41,442 nucleotides of DNA from contig CAIUUR010000098.1 in NCBI GenBank assembly GCA_903902345.1, forward strand, positions 1 through 41,442, given 5' to 3'. Made by a program: the position numbers and the translations under genes. The notes beneath the pieces were generated by a model. It did not search any database. It worked only from the letters and a program-made list of their open reading frames with translations, and was not told the origin of the DNA. Positions within the stretch are counted from its first letter, which is position 1, and every line of letters starts with the position of its first letter. Positions 1-7,755 of the stretch are shown here, piece after piece. The DNA comes from an uncultured Geobacteraceae bacterium (lineage in GTDB: Bacteria > Desulfobacterota > Desulfuromonadia > Geobacterales > CAIOGM01).

Positions 1-3
1 AAT

Positions 4-44
4 AAAGGCCGTCTGTCAGTTGTAAGCTGAATCAGGCGGCCTTT
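4..44. terminator. Terminator-like hairpin
   Basis: Positions 4-15 pair with 33-44 over 12 bp with one G-U type mismatch, and an inner TCAG/CTGA stem extends the hairpin. The flanks carry short A and T runs. It probably ends a gene lying to the left of the window; the direction is not clear. Confidence 0.55.
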
Positions 45-45
45 G

Positions 46-390
46 AGTCTGATTTGTATGTTGCATATATGCACTCACTCCCAGGATTTCCTGCAAAAGC
101 GGTAAAATTGCCTCACATTACTACGCTCGTTATATTTCCGTGTCAACGAAATATCAATATAAAAAATTAATGCCAAGGTCTTCAATGCTGTCTGCTAACA
201 CTCTGGTATAATAGTCAATTGTTCAGGCAGGGGTTTCCTCAGGCGGGTCAGGCGGGGGTCGGACCAAAATAAGTTATTGTAATAACGCTATAAATCCCAT
301 TATTTACCTTATACTTTGTTCTTAAAGGCATTTTTTTACCGTAAAAAAACGCCATTCAGGTTTGACCTTCAAGATGCTGCCGCCAAAGAG
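46..390. other. Non-coding stretch, no gene seen
   Basis: This AT-richer stretch holds no convincing ORF. The only structure is an inverted repeat at 327-339/341-353 built of T7 and A7 runs, directly downstream of the stop of the minus-strand nuclease gene; it could aid termination of that gene, but it has almost no loop. Confidence 0.4.
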
Positions 391-391
391 G

Positions 392-1330
392 TTACGCCGT
401 TTCGATTTCTTCTCTTGTTAATCCGGTAATAGCCATTATCTCCTCAAGCGCCATGCCCATCTGTTTCATCTTGAAAGCGACGTCCAGCGCCTTACGCTTT
501 TCACCTTGTTCCATCCCTTTTGCCATGCCTTCTTCTCGGCCTTCTTCTCTTCCTTCTTCCCTGCCCTCTTCCCGCCCTTCAAGGCGACCGAGACCGTAGT
601 TTGATTCTACGATACTCGCCTGATAGCTCAACTCATACTGATAGCGATCATATGCCAAACGGTCTTTCTCCGTCATATTCATAACGGAAAACGCCTTTTT
701 TGCTTTCTGTATCCCCTTGGCTTTGAAGTCATCCTTGATCTCTTCGTTTTTCAGAAAGTAGATCCATTCGTCGAGGGAATTCGTCGCCACGTCGTTAAAG
801 TTATTGATCCTGATCAGATGGTATTCGGGGAACAGTTTGTCAATTTGCTCCTTGCCGTATAGTTGTTGTTGTCTGCGGTTGAGTTGTAATTTGTCGTGGT
901 TATGGATGCCGGTAAAACTCGTGGCGCCGCGATAAATGTAGTCGCTACCTTGTCCCAGGTCAAAGTAAAGGATATTGACGGATATGACCTTTACCAGGGC
1001 GGAAAATTTATCACCTGCGTTAAGGTGCTCAGTGATGGCGCGGGATGTTCCGTAAAGCATTCGTTGAAGGTAGTCATACTCACGTTCGTGCTGGATTTCA
1101 ATGATGATAATCTCGCCGGAGTTGTTTTTCACCTTCAGGTCGACTCGGTTATATTTATCGACAAAATTTTCCTTGTTGCTTTCGCTTTCCAGCAATTCCA
1201 GGATGACGATGTCTTCGTTCAGCAGTTCACTCAAAAATCCTTCCAGGATTTCAAAATTAGCCCTGCTTCGCAGCAGACGTTTCATGGCCCAGTCGAAGGT
1301 AATCAATTTTCGTTCAGAGTTACGTTTCAT
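392..1330 (-). CDS. Rpn/PD-(D/E)XK nuclease family transposase-like protein
   Basis: A 312-residue protein of the Rpn (recombination-promoting nuclease, TIGR01784) family. The nuclease core is visible as VDLKV with Asp64 followed 14 residues later by E78-I-Q80, a D...ExQ arrangement typical of the family. The N-terminal FDWAMKRLL and the REYDYLQRMLYG segment also fit. Near the C-terminus four GREE-type tetrapeptides repeat in tandem, encoded by near-identical 12-bp units (about 528-583), another family habit. I chose the ATG at 1328-1330 because GGAGGT lies about 8 nt upstream; the longer reading to 1447 has no ribosome site and an unrelated-looking leader. Family members are DNA endonucleases that raise RecA-independent recombination; whether this one is active is inference. 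It stands alone and belongs to the accessory left end. Confidence 0.8.
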   Translation of the reverse strand: MKRNSERKLITFDWAMKRLLRSRANFEILEGFLSELLNEDIVILELLESESNKENFVDKYNRVDLKVKNNSGEIIIIEIQHEREYDYLQRMLYGTSRAITEHLNAGDKFSALVKVISVNILYFDLGQGSDYIYRGATSFTGIHNHDKLQLNRRQQQLYGKEQIDKLFPEYHLIRINNFNDVATNSLDEWIYFLKNEEIKDDFKAKGIQKAKKAFSVMNMTEKDRLAYDRYQYELSYQASIVESNYGLGRLEGREEGREEGREEGREEGMAKGMEQGEKRKALDVAFKMKQMGMALEEIMAITGLTREEIETA

Positions 1331-1582
1331 AGCATTTACCTCCGTTTGATAATTTACGTTCATTCCCACGGAGGTGCAAGAAATATATGAAAAAAAATAA
1401 AGGGTGCAAAGGAGGCTAAGTGTGAGGTCGCCTGCAATCAGGAGCATGGCGCATGGGGCCGGAACTTTGTTGCAGAGCAGAGGATAGCGCAGGGATTGGA
1501 AAAAGTCGGGAATAAGGTGACACTCAAGCCTTACCAGCGTTCCAGCGACCCTGGTTAATCCGGGATTGTACAGAATTGTATT
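1331..1582. other. Gap with a possible gene remnant
   Basis: No intact gene. On the plus strand about 1400-1557 reads as an open frame without a start, ending in a stop after YQRSSDPG, with protein-like composition (WGRNFVAEQRI, GLEKVGNKVTLKPY). It is blocked upstream by a TGA. It may be the tail of a decayed gene; I do not recognise it. Confidence 0.3.
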
Positions 1583-2167
1583 TCATGAACGAACAAAGGC
1601 CAACAGTGGGGTGTAATCATTGCGGTCGGCGGCACGGAGTCCGTCAATATACTGCTTGCGACATTTATCCGCATTTACCAGATTACCGCTACCCCACGTG
1701 AAACGCGGTTGACCAAGCAGATGAACCAGTAGTATGTCGGTCAGCAACCGGGCATGACGGCCATTACCATTGGGAAAGGGATGAATTGACGTGAGTCGCT
1801 GATGAAAGCGGACGGCTATTTCGTCGGGAGGGTAGGTGTCACGCTCTCTCCAGCATTCGACATCCGCACAGAGATTACGGAGGTCGGAGTCAATCTGCCA
1901 GACTGCTACACCTATATTCTTGCCGCTGCCTCGCTTCTCTCCAGCCCATCTCCAAACATGGCCGAACATCCGTTTATGCAGGCGCTTGATAAAATTTATG
2001 GTGAGAATGTCGCGCGGGGTACGGTTAAAAGCCCAAGCCTCGGCTTCGGAGATATTTTCTTGCTCCCAGCGGTCAAGCTCTGTCCGGTTGGTAATATGGG
2101 ACAGTAACAGACCTCGCGCCTCATCCGGATCAATGGAGGTGGCTCCGTCGGGATACTCAAAATTCAT
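1583..2167 (-). CDS. Mobile mystery protein B (Fic/DOC family)
   Basis: A 194-residue Fic-fold protein matching the 'mobile mystery protein B' family (TIGR02613). The Fic motif HPFPNGNGRHAR is at residues 129-140. The usual acidic residue of HPFx(D/E)GNGR, which binds Mg2+ in AMPylating Fic enzymes, is Asn here, which I believe is common in this subfamily. The start ATG at 2165-2167 overlaps the stop of the upstream regulator gene by 4 nt (ATGA), so the two are translationally coupled. The family always travels with mobile mystery protein A and is scattered among unrelated genomes, which suggests horizontal transfer and perhaps a toxin-antitoxin or addiction role; biochemical activity is not established. 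Longer in-frame readings upstream overlap the regulator gene and are unlikely. Confidence 0.85.
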   Translation of the reverse strand: MNFEYPDGATSIDPDEARGLLLSHITNRTELDRWEQENISEAEAWAFNRTPRDILTINFIKRLHKRMFGHVWRWAGEKRGSGKNIGVAVWQIDSDLRNLCADVECWRERDTYPPDEIAVRFHQRLTSIHPFPNGNGRHARLLTDILLVHLLGQPRFTWGSGNLVNADKCRKQYIDGLRAADRNDYTPLLAFVRS

Positions 2168-2634
2168 GATTTCGGTTCCCAGAGCTCTCGCGGCATTTCC
2201 CGCATTAATTCCTCGACTGCGGCATCTCGTGAGACACACTGCTCTTCGTCGGATAAATTCTGCGCCTCCAGCAACATGGAGTGCGAGACCCTTTGTGAGC
2301 GGGCTTGTGCGACGTTGCGCGCCTGTGTTCTGACGATTTCCTCCAAGGAAGTGCGTGGAACAATGGCGTAGACGAAAACACAGTCCATTGCCTCGGCAGC
2401 TTGACGCATGGTTTTCAATGAGACAACGCCGGAAAGCTCATCCTGTTCCAGTTTGGGGATACGTGGCTGGCTGACGTCAAGTCGACTTGCCAGCTGTTTT
2501 CCCGACATTCCCAGAGCCTCACGGATTGCCCGGATCCAACCTTTGACCGGAACGGCATTATGCTTGAGGTTCGCATAGCCGGACAGAGTCTTTTCAAGCT
2601 GTTGACGTGCTATTATTTTGTATTTAGGTAACAT
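2164..2634 (-). CDS. Mobile mystery protein A (XRE-type regulator)
   Basis: A 156-residue protein matching 'mobile mystery protein A' (TIGR02612). A helix-turn-helix of the XRE type spans about residues 32-90, with recognisable segments MSGKQLASRLDVSQPRIPKLE and SLKTMRQAAEAMDCVFVYA. The C-terminal third is family specific and ends just as the Fic gene begins. It probably represses its own promoter: a pair of related 18-bp inverted repeats lies directly upstream at 2638-2688. The start is the ATG at 2632-2634; it abuts the first operator, so transcription must start within or beyond the operator pair. The pairing with a Fic protein resembles antitoxin-toxin gene order, but that role is inference. 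Confidence 0.85.
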   Translation of the reverse strand: MLPKYKIIARQQLEKTLSGYANLKHNAVPVKGWIRAIREALGMSGKQLASRLDVSQPRIPKLEQDELSGVVSLKTMRQAAEAMDCVFVYAIVPRTSLEEIVRTQARNVAQARSQRVSHSMLLEAQNLSDEEQCVSRDAAVEELMREMPRELWEPKS

Positions 2635-2637
2635 CTA

Positions 2638-2688
2638 AATAACCTCTGTGTTATTCTGCCTAGCAGATATAATAACATACAGAGTATT
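2638..2688 (-). promoter_or_regulatory. Twin operators of the mobile mystery A/B operon
   Basis: Two related 18-bp elements lie 33 bp apart (start to start), about three helical turns. The first, 2638-2655, is AATAAC-N6-GTTATT, a perfect inverted repeat. The second, 2671-2688, keeps AATAAC and ends in AGTATT. They sit immediately upstream of the XRE gene, so autoregulation is likely. Confidence 0.55.
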
Positions 2689-3112
2689 TTTTTCAATGCG
2701 ATTTATAACTCACACATTATTTTAGCGACCGCTCAACGGATGGTGAACCGTTCTACCCTCGCCATCCTCTGGGTCATCTGCTTTCTCCAGGATTTCCATG
2801 AGGATCTCCGCTTCATGGGAGTCCGTCACGGTGAGAAGCAGCGAGGCGAGAACTGTAACCGTGACGCTCATCCAGAAACCCCCTCATCATTCACTGACCG
2901 AATGGGAGAAACAGTTATTGCGGGTTCTTGCCGCTCTCGGAAAGGCGGGGCAACTCCTGAGCTGCCGGGCCGTATCAGATAGAAGGTTGGCGGCTTTTCT
3001 TGAAGAAGTTTGAGATAGACAGAATGTCTGAATGTCAAGCATAGGTTCGGCCTACGATCACGACCTTGTCTACTGACGTGCGTTACAAATACGGGCTCGG
3101 CGCGCCGTGCCC
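2689..3112. other. Gap with decayed coding sequence
   Basis: No intact gene. On the plus strand 2886-3013 reads as a protein-like tail (LTEWEKQLLRVLAALGKAG ... RRLAAFLEEV, stop) without a credible start. A 49-codon minus-strand frame from about 2870 to 2726 is also open. Both look like remnants beside the mobile mystery genes rather than working genes. Confidence 0.3.
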
Positions 3113-5008
3113 CTAGGAACGTAACTCCTCCAGCTCTTCCCACCGATGATAGACCAAAACCAACTCCCGCTCCAGCTCACCCAGCCGTGACGTCATCCGC
3201 GCCACCTCGGCTCCGGCGCTCCGGTAGAGGGCAGGATCGGCAATTCTCTCATGCAGCGTGGCCTGCTCCGCTTCCAGGGTGGCGATCCGCTCCGGCAGAC
3301 CATCCAACTCCCGCTGATCCTTAAAACTCATCTTTTTCGGGCGCGCTGCCTGAGTTTGCGGCCTGGCCAGCGGCGCCGGGTTGCTGGTGGTGGGCGCCTC
3401 GATGGTCCCTGCTGCGGCCTGCCTCAGCCAGTCATCATATCCCCCCACCGATTCCCGCACCTGGCCGTCCACGGAAACCGCCAGGGTGCTGGTGACCACG
3501 TTGTTGAGAAAATCCCGGTCGTGACTCACCAGGAGGAGTGTTCCCGGATACTCCATGAGGAGCTCTTCCAGCAGGTCCAGGGTCTCGGCGTCCAGGTCGT
3601 TGGTCGGTTCATCCATAACCAGGAGGTTGGAAGGTTTGGTGAAGAGTTTGGCCAGGAGAAGACGGTTCCGCTCCCCCCCGGAGAGTATCCGCACCGGACT
3701 TCTCGCCCGCTCCGGTGAGAAGAGAAAGTCCTGGAGATAGCCGATGATGTGACGGGGTTTCCCGTTAATGATCAGGGTGTCGTTCCCCTCCCCCACATTG
3801 TCCTGAACACTCTTGTCCGGGTCCAGCTGCGCCCGCATCTGGTCGAAATAGAGCACCTCCCGACGGCTCCCCAGTTTCACCTCGCCCTGGTGTGGAAGGA
3901 GTTCACCCAGAAGCAGCCGAAGCAGCGTGGTTTTTCCCGAGCCGTTGGGGCCGATGATCCCGATCCGGTCCCCCCGGGTGATGATGGTGGTGAGGTCATT
4001 GATGATGTTCCTGCCGTCATAGCCGAAGACGGCGTTCTCCGCCTCCACCACCAGGGCGCCGGAACGTTCGGCCACCTGAAGCTCCATCTTCACCGATCCC
4101 AGTCGTTCCCGTCGCTGCCGCCGTTCGTCCCGCAGTTTTTTCAGAGCCGTAACCCGCCCCTCGTTGCGCGTCCGGCGCGCCTTGATCCCCTGACGTATCC
4201 ATGCCTCTTCCTGGGCCAGTTTCTTGTCGAAGAGCGCCTGGCGGGTGATCTCGGCTTCCAACAGCGCCTCCCGTCGTTCCACGAAGGTGTCATACCCGCA
4301 GGAAAAGGCGTAGATCCGGCCCCGGTCCAGTTCCGCCACCCGGTTTGCCAACCTTCTGGCGAAGGCCCGGTCATGGGTGACGAAGAGAAGCGTCTTGACA
4401 TTCTTCAGAAGAAACTCTTCCAGCCAGATGATGGTGTCGATATCCAGGTGGTTGGTCGGCTCGTCCAGGAGAAGGATGTCCGGCTGCGAGACCAGCGCCC
4501 GGCCCAAGAGTGCGCGGCGCTTGGTGCCGCCGGAAAGGGTGTCGAACTCCGCCTCCGGCTCAAGGCTCAGTCGCTCCAGTATCCGTTCCACCTCCTGGTG
4601 CAGTGACCAGCCGTCGCAATCCTCCAGCAATTTCTGGGTAATCTCCAGTCGTTTCAGCAACTCCTCCCCATCTTCGCCCGTTGCCAGCAGGTGACTTATC
4701 CGATGGTACTCGGCCAGGAGTTCCGCCGCATTCCCCATCCCTCCGGCCACCACGTCGAAGACCGTACCCGAGAGCCCCTGGGGGACCTCCTGGGAAACCA
4801 GGGCTACTCGGAGTCCCTGCTGCCGGACGATATCGCCGCCGTCGGGAGGGAATTCCCCCCCCACCAGCTTGAGAAGCGTGGACTTGCCCGAACCGTTTCG
4901 CCCCATGAGGCAGAGCCGTTCCCCCTGTTCGATCTGGAGTGTGATTCCATCAAGAAGCGGCGGACCGCCGAAGGCCAGGGTTATGTTGCGAAGAGTAAGC
5001 AGAGCCAC
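3113..5008 (-). CDS. uup: ABC-F family ATPase, Uup-like
   Basis: A 631-residue soluble protein with two ABC cassettes and no membrane segments, the ABC-F layout. Cassette 1 has Walker A GRNGSGKS at 36-43, signature LSGG at 158-161 and DEPTNHLD at 182-189. Cassette 2 has GPNGSGKT at 353-360, LSGG at 442-445 and DEPTNDLD at 466-473. A charged linker (about 240-310) separates them, and residues from about 555 form a C-terminal coiled coil. Length and tail fit Uup (E. coli 635 residues), a branch tied to DNA branched-intermediate processing and ribosome function. The start is GTG with GAGGT just upstream. It lies 17 nt after the DUF1653 gene, so the two are probably cotranscribed. Another ABC-F subfamily (Ettp/EttA) is less likely because of the long C-terminal extension. 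Confidence 0.9.
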   Translation of the reverse strand: MALLTLRNITLAFGGPPLLDGITLQIEQGERLCLMGRNGSGKSTLLKLVGGEFPPDGGDIVRQQGLRVALVSQEVPQGLSGTVFDVVAGGMGNAAELLAEYHRISHLLATGEDGEELLKRLEITQKLLEDCDGWSLHQEVERILERLSLEPEAEFDTLSGGTKRRALLGRALVSQPDILLLDEPTNHLDIDTIIWLEEFLLKNVKTLLFVTHDRAFARRLANRVAELDRGRIYAFSCGYDTFVERREALLEAEITRQALFDKKLAQEEAWIRQGIKARRTRNEGRVTALKKLRDERRQRRERLGSVKMELQVAERSGALVVEAENAVFGYDGRNIINDLTTIITRGDRIGIIGPNGSGKTTLLRLLLGELLPHQGEVKLGSRREVLYFDQMRAQLDPDKSVQDNVGEGNDTLIINGKPRHIIGYLQDFLFSPERARSPVRILSGGERNRLLLAKLFTKPSNLLVMDEPTNDLDAETLDLLEELLMEYPGTLLLVSHDRDFLNNVVTSTLAVSVDGQVRESVGGYDDWLRQAAAGTIEAPTTSNPAPLARPQTQAARPKKMSFKDQRELDGLPERIATLEAEQATLHERIADPALYRSAGAEVARMTSRLGELERELVLVYHRWEELEELRS

Positions 5009-5025
5009 AAATACCTCGATAAGAG

Positions 5026-5265
5026 TTAAGTAGGGAGAGCGTCGGGTTGGAAACGGGGAACCGTAACGCCGTCGACCTCCACGTTTTCCACGAACATGGC
5101 CAGGGGGCGAACCCAGAGAGATCCATCACCATACAGGCAACGATAGACTACCAGCCACTCTTCGGTTTCGCTGTGACGAGCCGTTCCCATGACCTCGTAA
5201 AAGTTCCCCTTGTAGTGGCGATACCGGCCGGGGGGAACGTCATTACCACTGTTCATCCTTTCCAT
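5026..5265 (-). CDS. DUF1653 domain protein
   Basis: A 79-residue protein nearly all of which is a DUF1653 domain: PPGRYRHYKGNFYEVMGTA, then ETEEWLVVYRCLYGDGSLWVRPL and MFVENVEVDG. These are the conserved GxYxHYKG, YxxLYG and WVRP-type blocks. Function of the family is unknown. Two ATGs, at 5265 and 5256, are possible; neither has a strong ribosome site, and I chose the first. Probably in an operon with the ABC-F gene. Confidence 0.8.
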   Translation of the reverse strand: MERMNSGNDVPPGRYRHYKGNFYEVMGTARHSETEEWLVVYRCLYGDGSLWVRPLAMFVENVEVDGVTVPRFQPDALPT

Positions 5266-5320
5266 CCTGTATGTCCTGTAAATAGGTTGGGTGCTTCGCA
5301 GCAATAAAGACGCCTACATT

Positions 5321-5395
5321 TGTCATCCTGAGCAACGCGAAGGATCTGCTGTTGAATCAAACAGAAGCAGATCCTTCACTTCGTTCAGGATGACA
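5321..5395. repeat. Dispersed palindromic element (REP-like)
   Basis: Two 30-nt arms, 5321-5350 and 5366-5395, are inverted copies matching at 26 of 30 positions around a 15-nt loop. The arm text (TGTCATCCTGAG ... GAAGGATCTGCT) belongs to a very widespread palindromic intergenic repeat in bacteria. The four mismatches sit in the middle of the arms. It separates the DUF1653 gene from the end of the methyltransferase gene. Confidence 0.8.
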
Positions 5396-5430
5396 GACGG
5401 TGGTTATGTTTATTTTCGCGGATCACCTTG

Positions 5431-6630
5431 TTACTGCCTTGCCGCCTTGACGCAGAGTGCGTACTTGAGATATCGCCCTTCCGGAAAGGTAACGGGGTAG
5501 GGGAAGTCCGCGGGCTGTCCGGCCAACGTGATGACTCGCAGGTCGCACTCCGCCTGGAGGGCGCCACGGCGGAGTTCCTTCAGGTAATCCGCCGGATCGA
5601 CCTTCTGGTGATTGGATGAGGCGATAAGAAGCCCTCCCGGACGGAGGAGCGGCAGCGCGGCAGCCACCAGATCTGATGTCCCCCCCCGGGTGGTAAACCT
5701 CCCCTTTCCCGTGGTGGAGAAGGAGGGGGGGTCCATGAGGATTATATCATACTCTTTCCCCCTGCGAAGGAGGTCGGTCACCGTGGCGAGGCAGTCACCC
5801 ACCATGAACTCATGTTTCCGGGGATCCAGCCGGTTGGCGCCGAAATTATCTCGGGCCCACTCCGTGTAGGACGGGGAGACGTCCACCGACGTCACCAGTT
5901 CCGCCCCCCCCGACGCGGCGGCCACGGAAAAGGCGCCGGTGTAGGCGAAGAGGTTAAGGAGCCGTTTACCCCTGACGCGGGGTATCAGGTCACGGCGGTT
6001 GACTCGCTGATCCAGAAACAGTCCGGTATTGAGGCCCCGCTCCAGTTCCACCAGAAACGACAGACCGTTCTCCCTGACGATGAGCCGCTGGGGAGCAGCT
6101 GTTCCGGCCAGGAGTCGACCGTATTTTTTGGTATCTCCGGTTGACTCCAGTTCGCGGGTGTTTCTCGGGCGGGTTTTTTCATAGATCCCCCGCGGCGCAA
6201 AGAGTTCCTGCAACAGTCCGGTGAGGGTGGCTAGATGAGGCCGCCAGCCACCGGAATAGAGTTGCACCATGAGGTACTCTTCATAGCGGTCAACGGTGAT
6301 CCCCGGGAGACCATCCCCTTCCCCGTTGACCAGGCGGAAGGCATTCGTATCCCCCAGGACGGCGTATTCCCGACGAAGCACCGCCGCAGTTTCCAGCCGC
6401 CCCCGAAGCCAAGAACGCTCCATTCTCATGGGCTCCCGCGCCAGCACCCGGGCGATGATCCGTTCGCCCGGCTCCAGCAAAGCAGTGGCCAGGAAGCGCC
6501 CAGTGGGATCGGTCAGTTCCACCAGGTCCCCCGCACTCCCTGCAGGCCATTTTTTCGTATAGCCGTCGGCGATAATCCAGGGATGCCCCAACTCCAGCAT
6601 CCTCACAGTTTCCGGGCCGACGATTCTCAC
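5431..6630 (-). CDS. rlmI: Class I SAM-dependent rRNA methyltransferase, RlmI-like
   Basis: About 400 residues. An N-terminal PUA-like domain carries the RlmI hallmark ELGHPWII, followed by the EEHAD-type middle domain and a Rossmann methyltransferase domain with NLFAYTGAFSVAAASGGA (SAM motif I) and the DPPSFS catalytic motif. RlmI methylates C5 of a cytosine in 23S rRNA; substrate identity here is inferred from the family. The open frame extends to 6681, but that start lies inside an intrinsic terminator hairpin. Better starts are the GTG at 6630 (AGGG upstream, and the right length against E. coli RlmI) or the TTG at 6645 with GAGAGG upstream. Confidence 0.85.
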   Translation of the reverse strand: MRIVGPETVRMLELGHPWIIADGYTKKWPAGSAGDLVELTDPTGRFLATALLEPGERIIARVLAREPMRMERSWLRGRLETAAVLRREYAVLGDTNAFRLVNGEGDGLPGITVDRYEEYLMVQLYSGGWRPHLATLTGLLQELFAPRGIYEKTRPRNTRELESTGDTKKYGRLLAGTAAPQRLIVRENGLSFLVELERGLNTGLFLDQRVNRRDLIPRVRGKRLLNLFAYTGAFSVAAASGGAELVTSVDVSPSYTEWARDNFGANRLDPRKHEFMVGDCLATVTDLLRRGKEYDIILMDPPSFSTTGKGRFTTRGGTSDLVAAALPLLRPGGLLIASSNHQKVDPADYLKELRRGALQAECDLRVITLAGQPADFPYPVTFPEGRYLKYALCVKAARQ

Positions 6631-6667
6631 ATTTTTCCCTGACAACTTTTCCTCTCTTTCATCGTAC

Positions 6668-6703
6668 AAAAAAAGCCGCACCCTTGCGGGTACGGCTTTT
6701 TTC
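6668..6703. terminator. Bidirectional intrinsic terminator
   Basis: A 15-bp stem with A6 on one side and T6 on the other and a short TTG loop. On the minus strand it lies just after the stop of the small Lys/Ala-rich gene and before the methyltransferase gene. Confidence 0.85.
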
Positions 6704-6723
6704 TGTTTCCAGGGAAACGGGAA

Positions 6724-6945
6724 TTACTTGGCAGCCGGAGCAGCAGCTTCAGCAGGTTTTTCTTCGGCTTTCTTGGCTTTTTTGGCTTTCTTGGCTTTTT
6801 TCTTTGCAGGAGCTTTTTCTTCTTTTTTCACGTCGGCAGCAGCAGGAGCAGCAGCAGGAGCAACAACCGGCTCAGCGGCGCAAACGATTCCAGCGAAAGA
6901 AAGAGCAACGATAGCGGCAACAACGGCGGAGAGAACTTTTTTCAT
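6724..6945 (-). CDS. Small exported Lys/Ala-rich protein
   Basis: A 73-residue protein with a clear Sec signal (MKKVLSAVVAAIVALSFAG, cleavage near VCA-AE). The mature part is almost only Ala, Pro, Lys and Glu, with a run of KKAKKA units, so it is probably disordered and strongly basic. AAAGGAG lies 9 nt before the ATG. Such short AP/K-rich periplasmic proteins are common in Geobacter-like genomes; no function is known. It has its own promoter region at 6984-7011 and a terminator directly after the stop, so it is likely a single, possibly highly expressed gene. Confidence 0.75.
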   Translation of the reverse strand: MKKVLSAVVAAIVALSFAGIVCAAEPVVAPAAAPAAADVKKEEKAPAKKKAKKAKKAKKAEEKPAEAAAPAAK

Positions 6946-6983
6946 GGGGAGACTCCTTTTTTGTGTGGGTAACTTCTATTTAG

Positions 6984-7011
6984 CTTATAGCACGGTCCGT
7001 GCCAAAAACAA
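6984..7011 (-). promoter_or_regulatory. Promoter with palindrome upstream of the small exported protein
   Basis: Read on the minus strand, TTGTTT and TATAAG are 16 nt apart, a plausible sigma-70 promoter. The spacer contains GCACGG-T-CCGTGC (6990-7002), a perfect palindrome. The same bases also read TGGCAC-N5-GTGC, close to a sigma-54 -24/-12 element. Which is used cannot be told from sequence. Confidence 0.5.
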
Positions 7012-7142
7012 GAAAACCGATAACTACTTGAAGTTACACAATTTATAATTTTTATCATTCGAGATGGCAACCCATGTTTTACCGCGTATCCTCCACCCTA
7101 CACCTCATTTCGGGTATGACCGGAAAAGCATGAAAAAAGTAG

Positions 7143-7172
7143 TTGACAACACGCGTAGGGTATTGATATACA
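7143..7172 (+). promoter_or_regulatory. Promoter of the riboswitch transcript
   Basis: A perfect -35 TTGACA (7143-7148) is followed after 18 nt by TATACA (7167-7172). A start near 7179 would place the whole GEMM aptamer at the 5' end of the RNA. Confidence 0.55.
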
Positions 7173-7194
7173 GATACCACAATCGAATTACACA

Positions 7195-7280
7195 ATGGAT
7201 ACACGATACTACTAAACCATCCGCGAGGGTGGGACGGAAAGCCTATTGGGTCTCACCGAGACAGCCGGGTTGCCGAAATA
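7195..7280 (+). promoter_or_regulatory. GEMM-I riboswitch, predicted 3',3'-cGAMP type
   Basis: The core matches the GEMM-I cyclic dinucleotide aptamer: CACG, then CTAAACC (7212-7218), a hairpin closed by CCATCC/GGGTGG with GCGA loop, GGGACGGAAAGCC, a second hairpin TGGGTCTCACCGAGACA and the closing GCCGGGTTGCCG. The nucleotide equivalent to Vc2 G20, which sets ligand choice, reads as A by my alignment (TACT before AAACC). A20 marks the Geobacter cGAMP-responsive subclass (GEMM-Ib); G20 would mean c-di-GMP. The 3' arm AGCCGGGTTGC is shared with the following terminator, so ligand binding should prevent termination (an ON switch). The first downstream genes are the two small envelope proteins at 7369 and 7756. 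Confidence 0.85.
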
Positions 7281-7314
7281 TCATACAGATATTGAAGCAA
7301 CTCGGCTTTTTTTT
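7263..7314 (+). terminator. Riboswitch-controlled terminator
   Basis: AGCCGGGTTGC (7263-7273) pairs with GCAACTCGGCT (7297-7307) with one G-U, followed by eight T. The 5' arm belongs to the aptamer, so the hairpin and the ligand-bound fold exclude each other. Confidence 0.85.
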
Positions 7315-7368
7315 ACCTACTCACCATGCGGCGCCAACTCGGCGGTATCACAAAAGGGGTAACATACC

Positions 7369-7698
7369 ATGAAGAACTGCAGTCGAAGCATTTCCGGCGC
7401 CATGATCTGCATGATTATTTTATTGACTGCATCTTTTGCACAATGCGAAACCGGACCCGTCCCGGGAAAGATATCCTCCGCCACGGGACAACGGATGAAA
7501 TGGAACTCCGTCGAAGAAATCATCAAGGAATTGGCCCTCCCCCGGGCTCAGCCAGTCACCAAGGTCGCAGATGGCCGGGACGGCGATGCGAAACTTCTGA
7601 GAGAGCTCCTGGACCAAAGTAACGGAGAACTGCGCGCCGCATGGTCTCCCCGTACCACACCCATGAAGCGTACCGGCTTGATCGCATCCAGGTACTGA
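7369..7698 (+). CDS. Small secreted hypothetical protein under riboswitch control
   Basis: A 109-residue protein not recognised by motif. An N-terminal hydrophobic segment (about residues 11-24, ending SFAQC) is a Sec signal; cleavage after FA is likely, and the cysteine context is not a good lipobox. The remainder is polar, with a helix-prone part (VEEIIKELALP, AKLLRELLDQSNGELRAAW). AAAGGGGT stands 8 nt before the ATG. It is the first gene after the GEMM-I riboswitch and its terminator, so its expression should follow the cyclic dinucleotide level. In Geobacter, cGAMP riboswitches often precede genes for extracellular electron transfer, but no haem motif (CxxCH) is present here. Confidence 0.6.
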   Translation: MKNCSRSISGAMICMIILLTASFAQCETGPVPGKISSATGQRMKWNSVEEIIKELALPRAQPVTKVADGRDGDAKLLRELLDQSNGELRAAWSPRTTPMKRTGLIASRY

Positions 7699-7755
7699 GG
7701 GGAGAGCGTTATGCTTTCCGTATGTGCATCAACTACGTTCACAAGGAGACATCCC

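Noticed and set aside
528-600. CRISPR-like repeat array
   Set aside because: The units are 12 bp, in frame, and encode tetrapeptides; there are no spacers.
896-1390. A 164-codon plus-strand open frame
   Set aside because: It is antisense to the nuclease gene, whose active-site residues are clear.
3749-4606. A 285-codon plus-strand open frame
   Set aside because: It is antisense to the Uup-like gene and is a shadow of its codon bias.
6631-6681. Start of the methyltransferase at 6681
   Set aside because: The codon lies inside the intrinsic terminator hairpin of the upstream gene.
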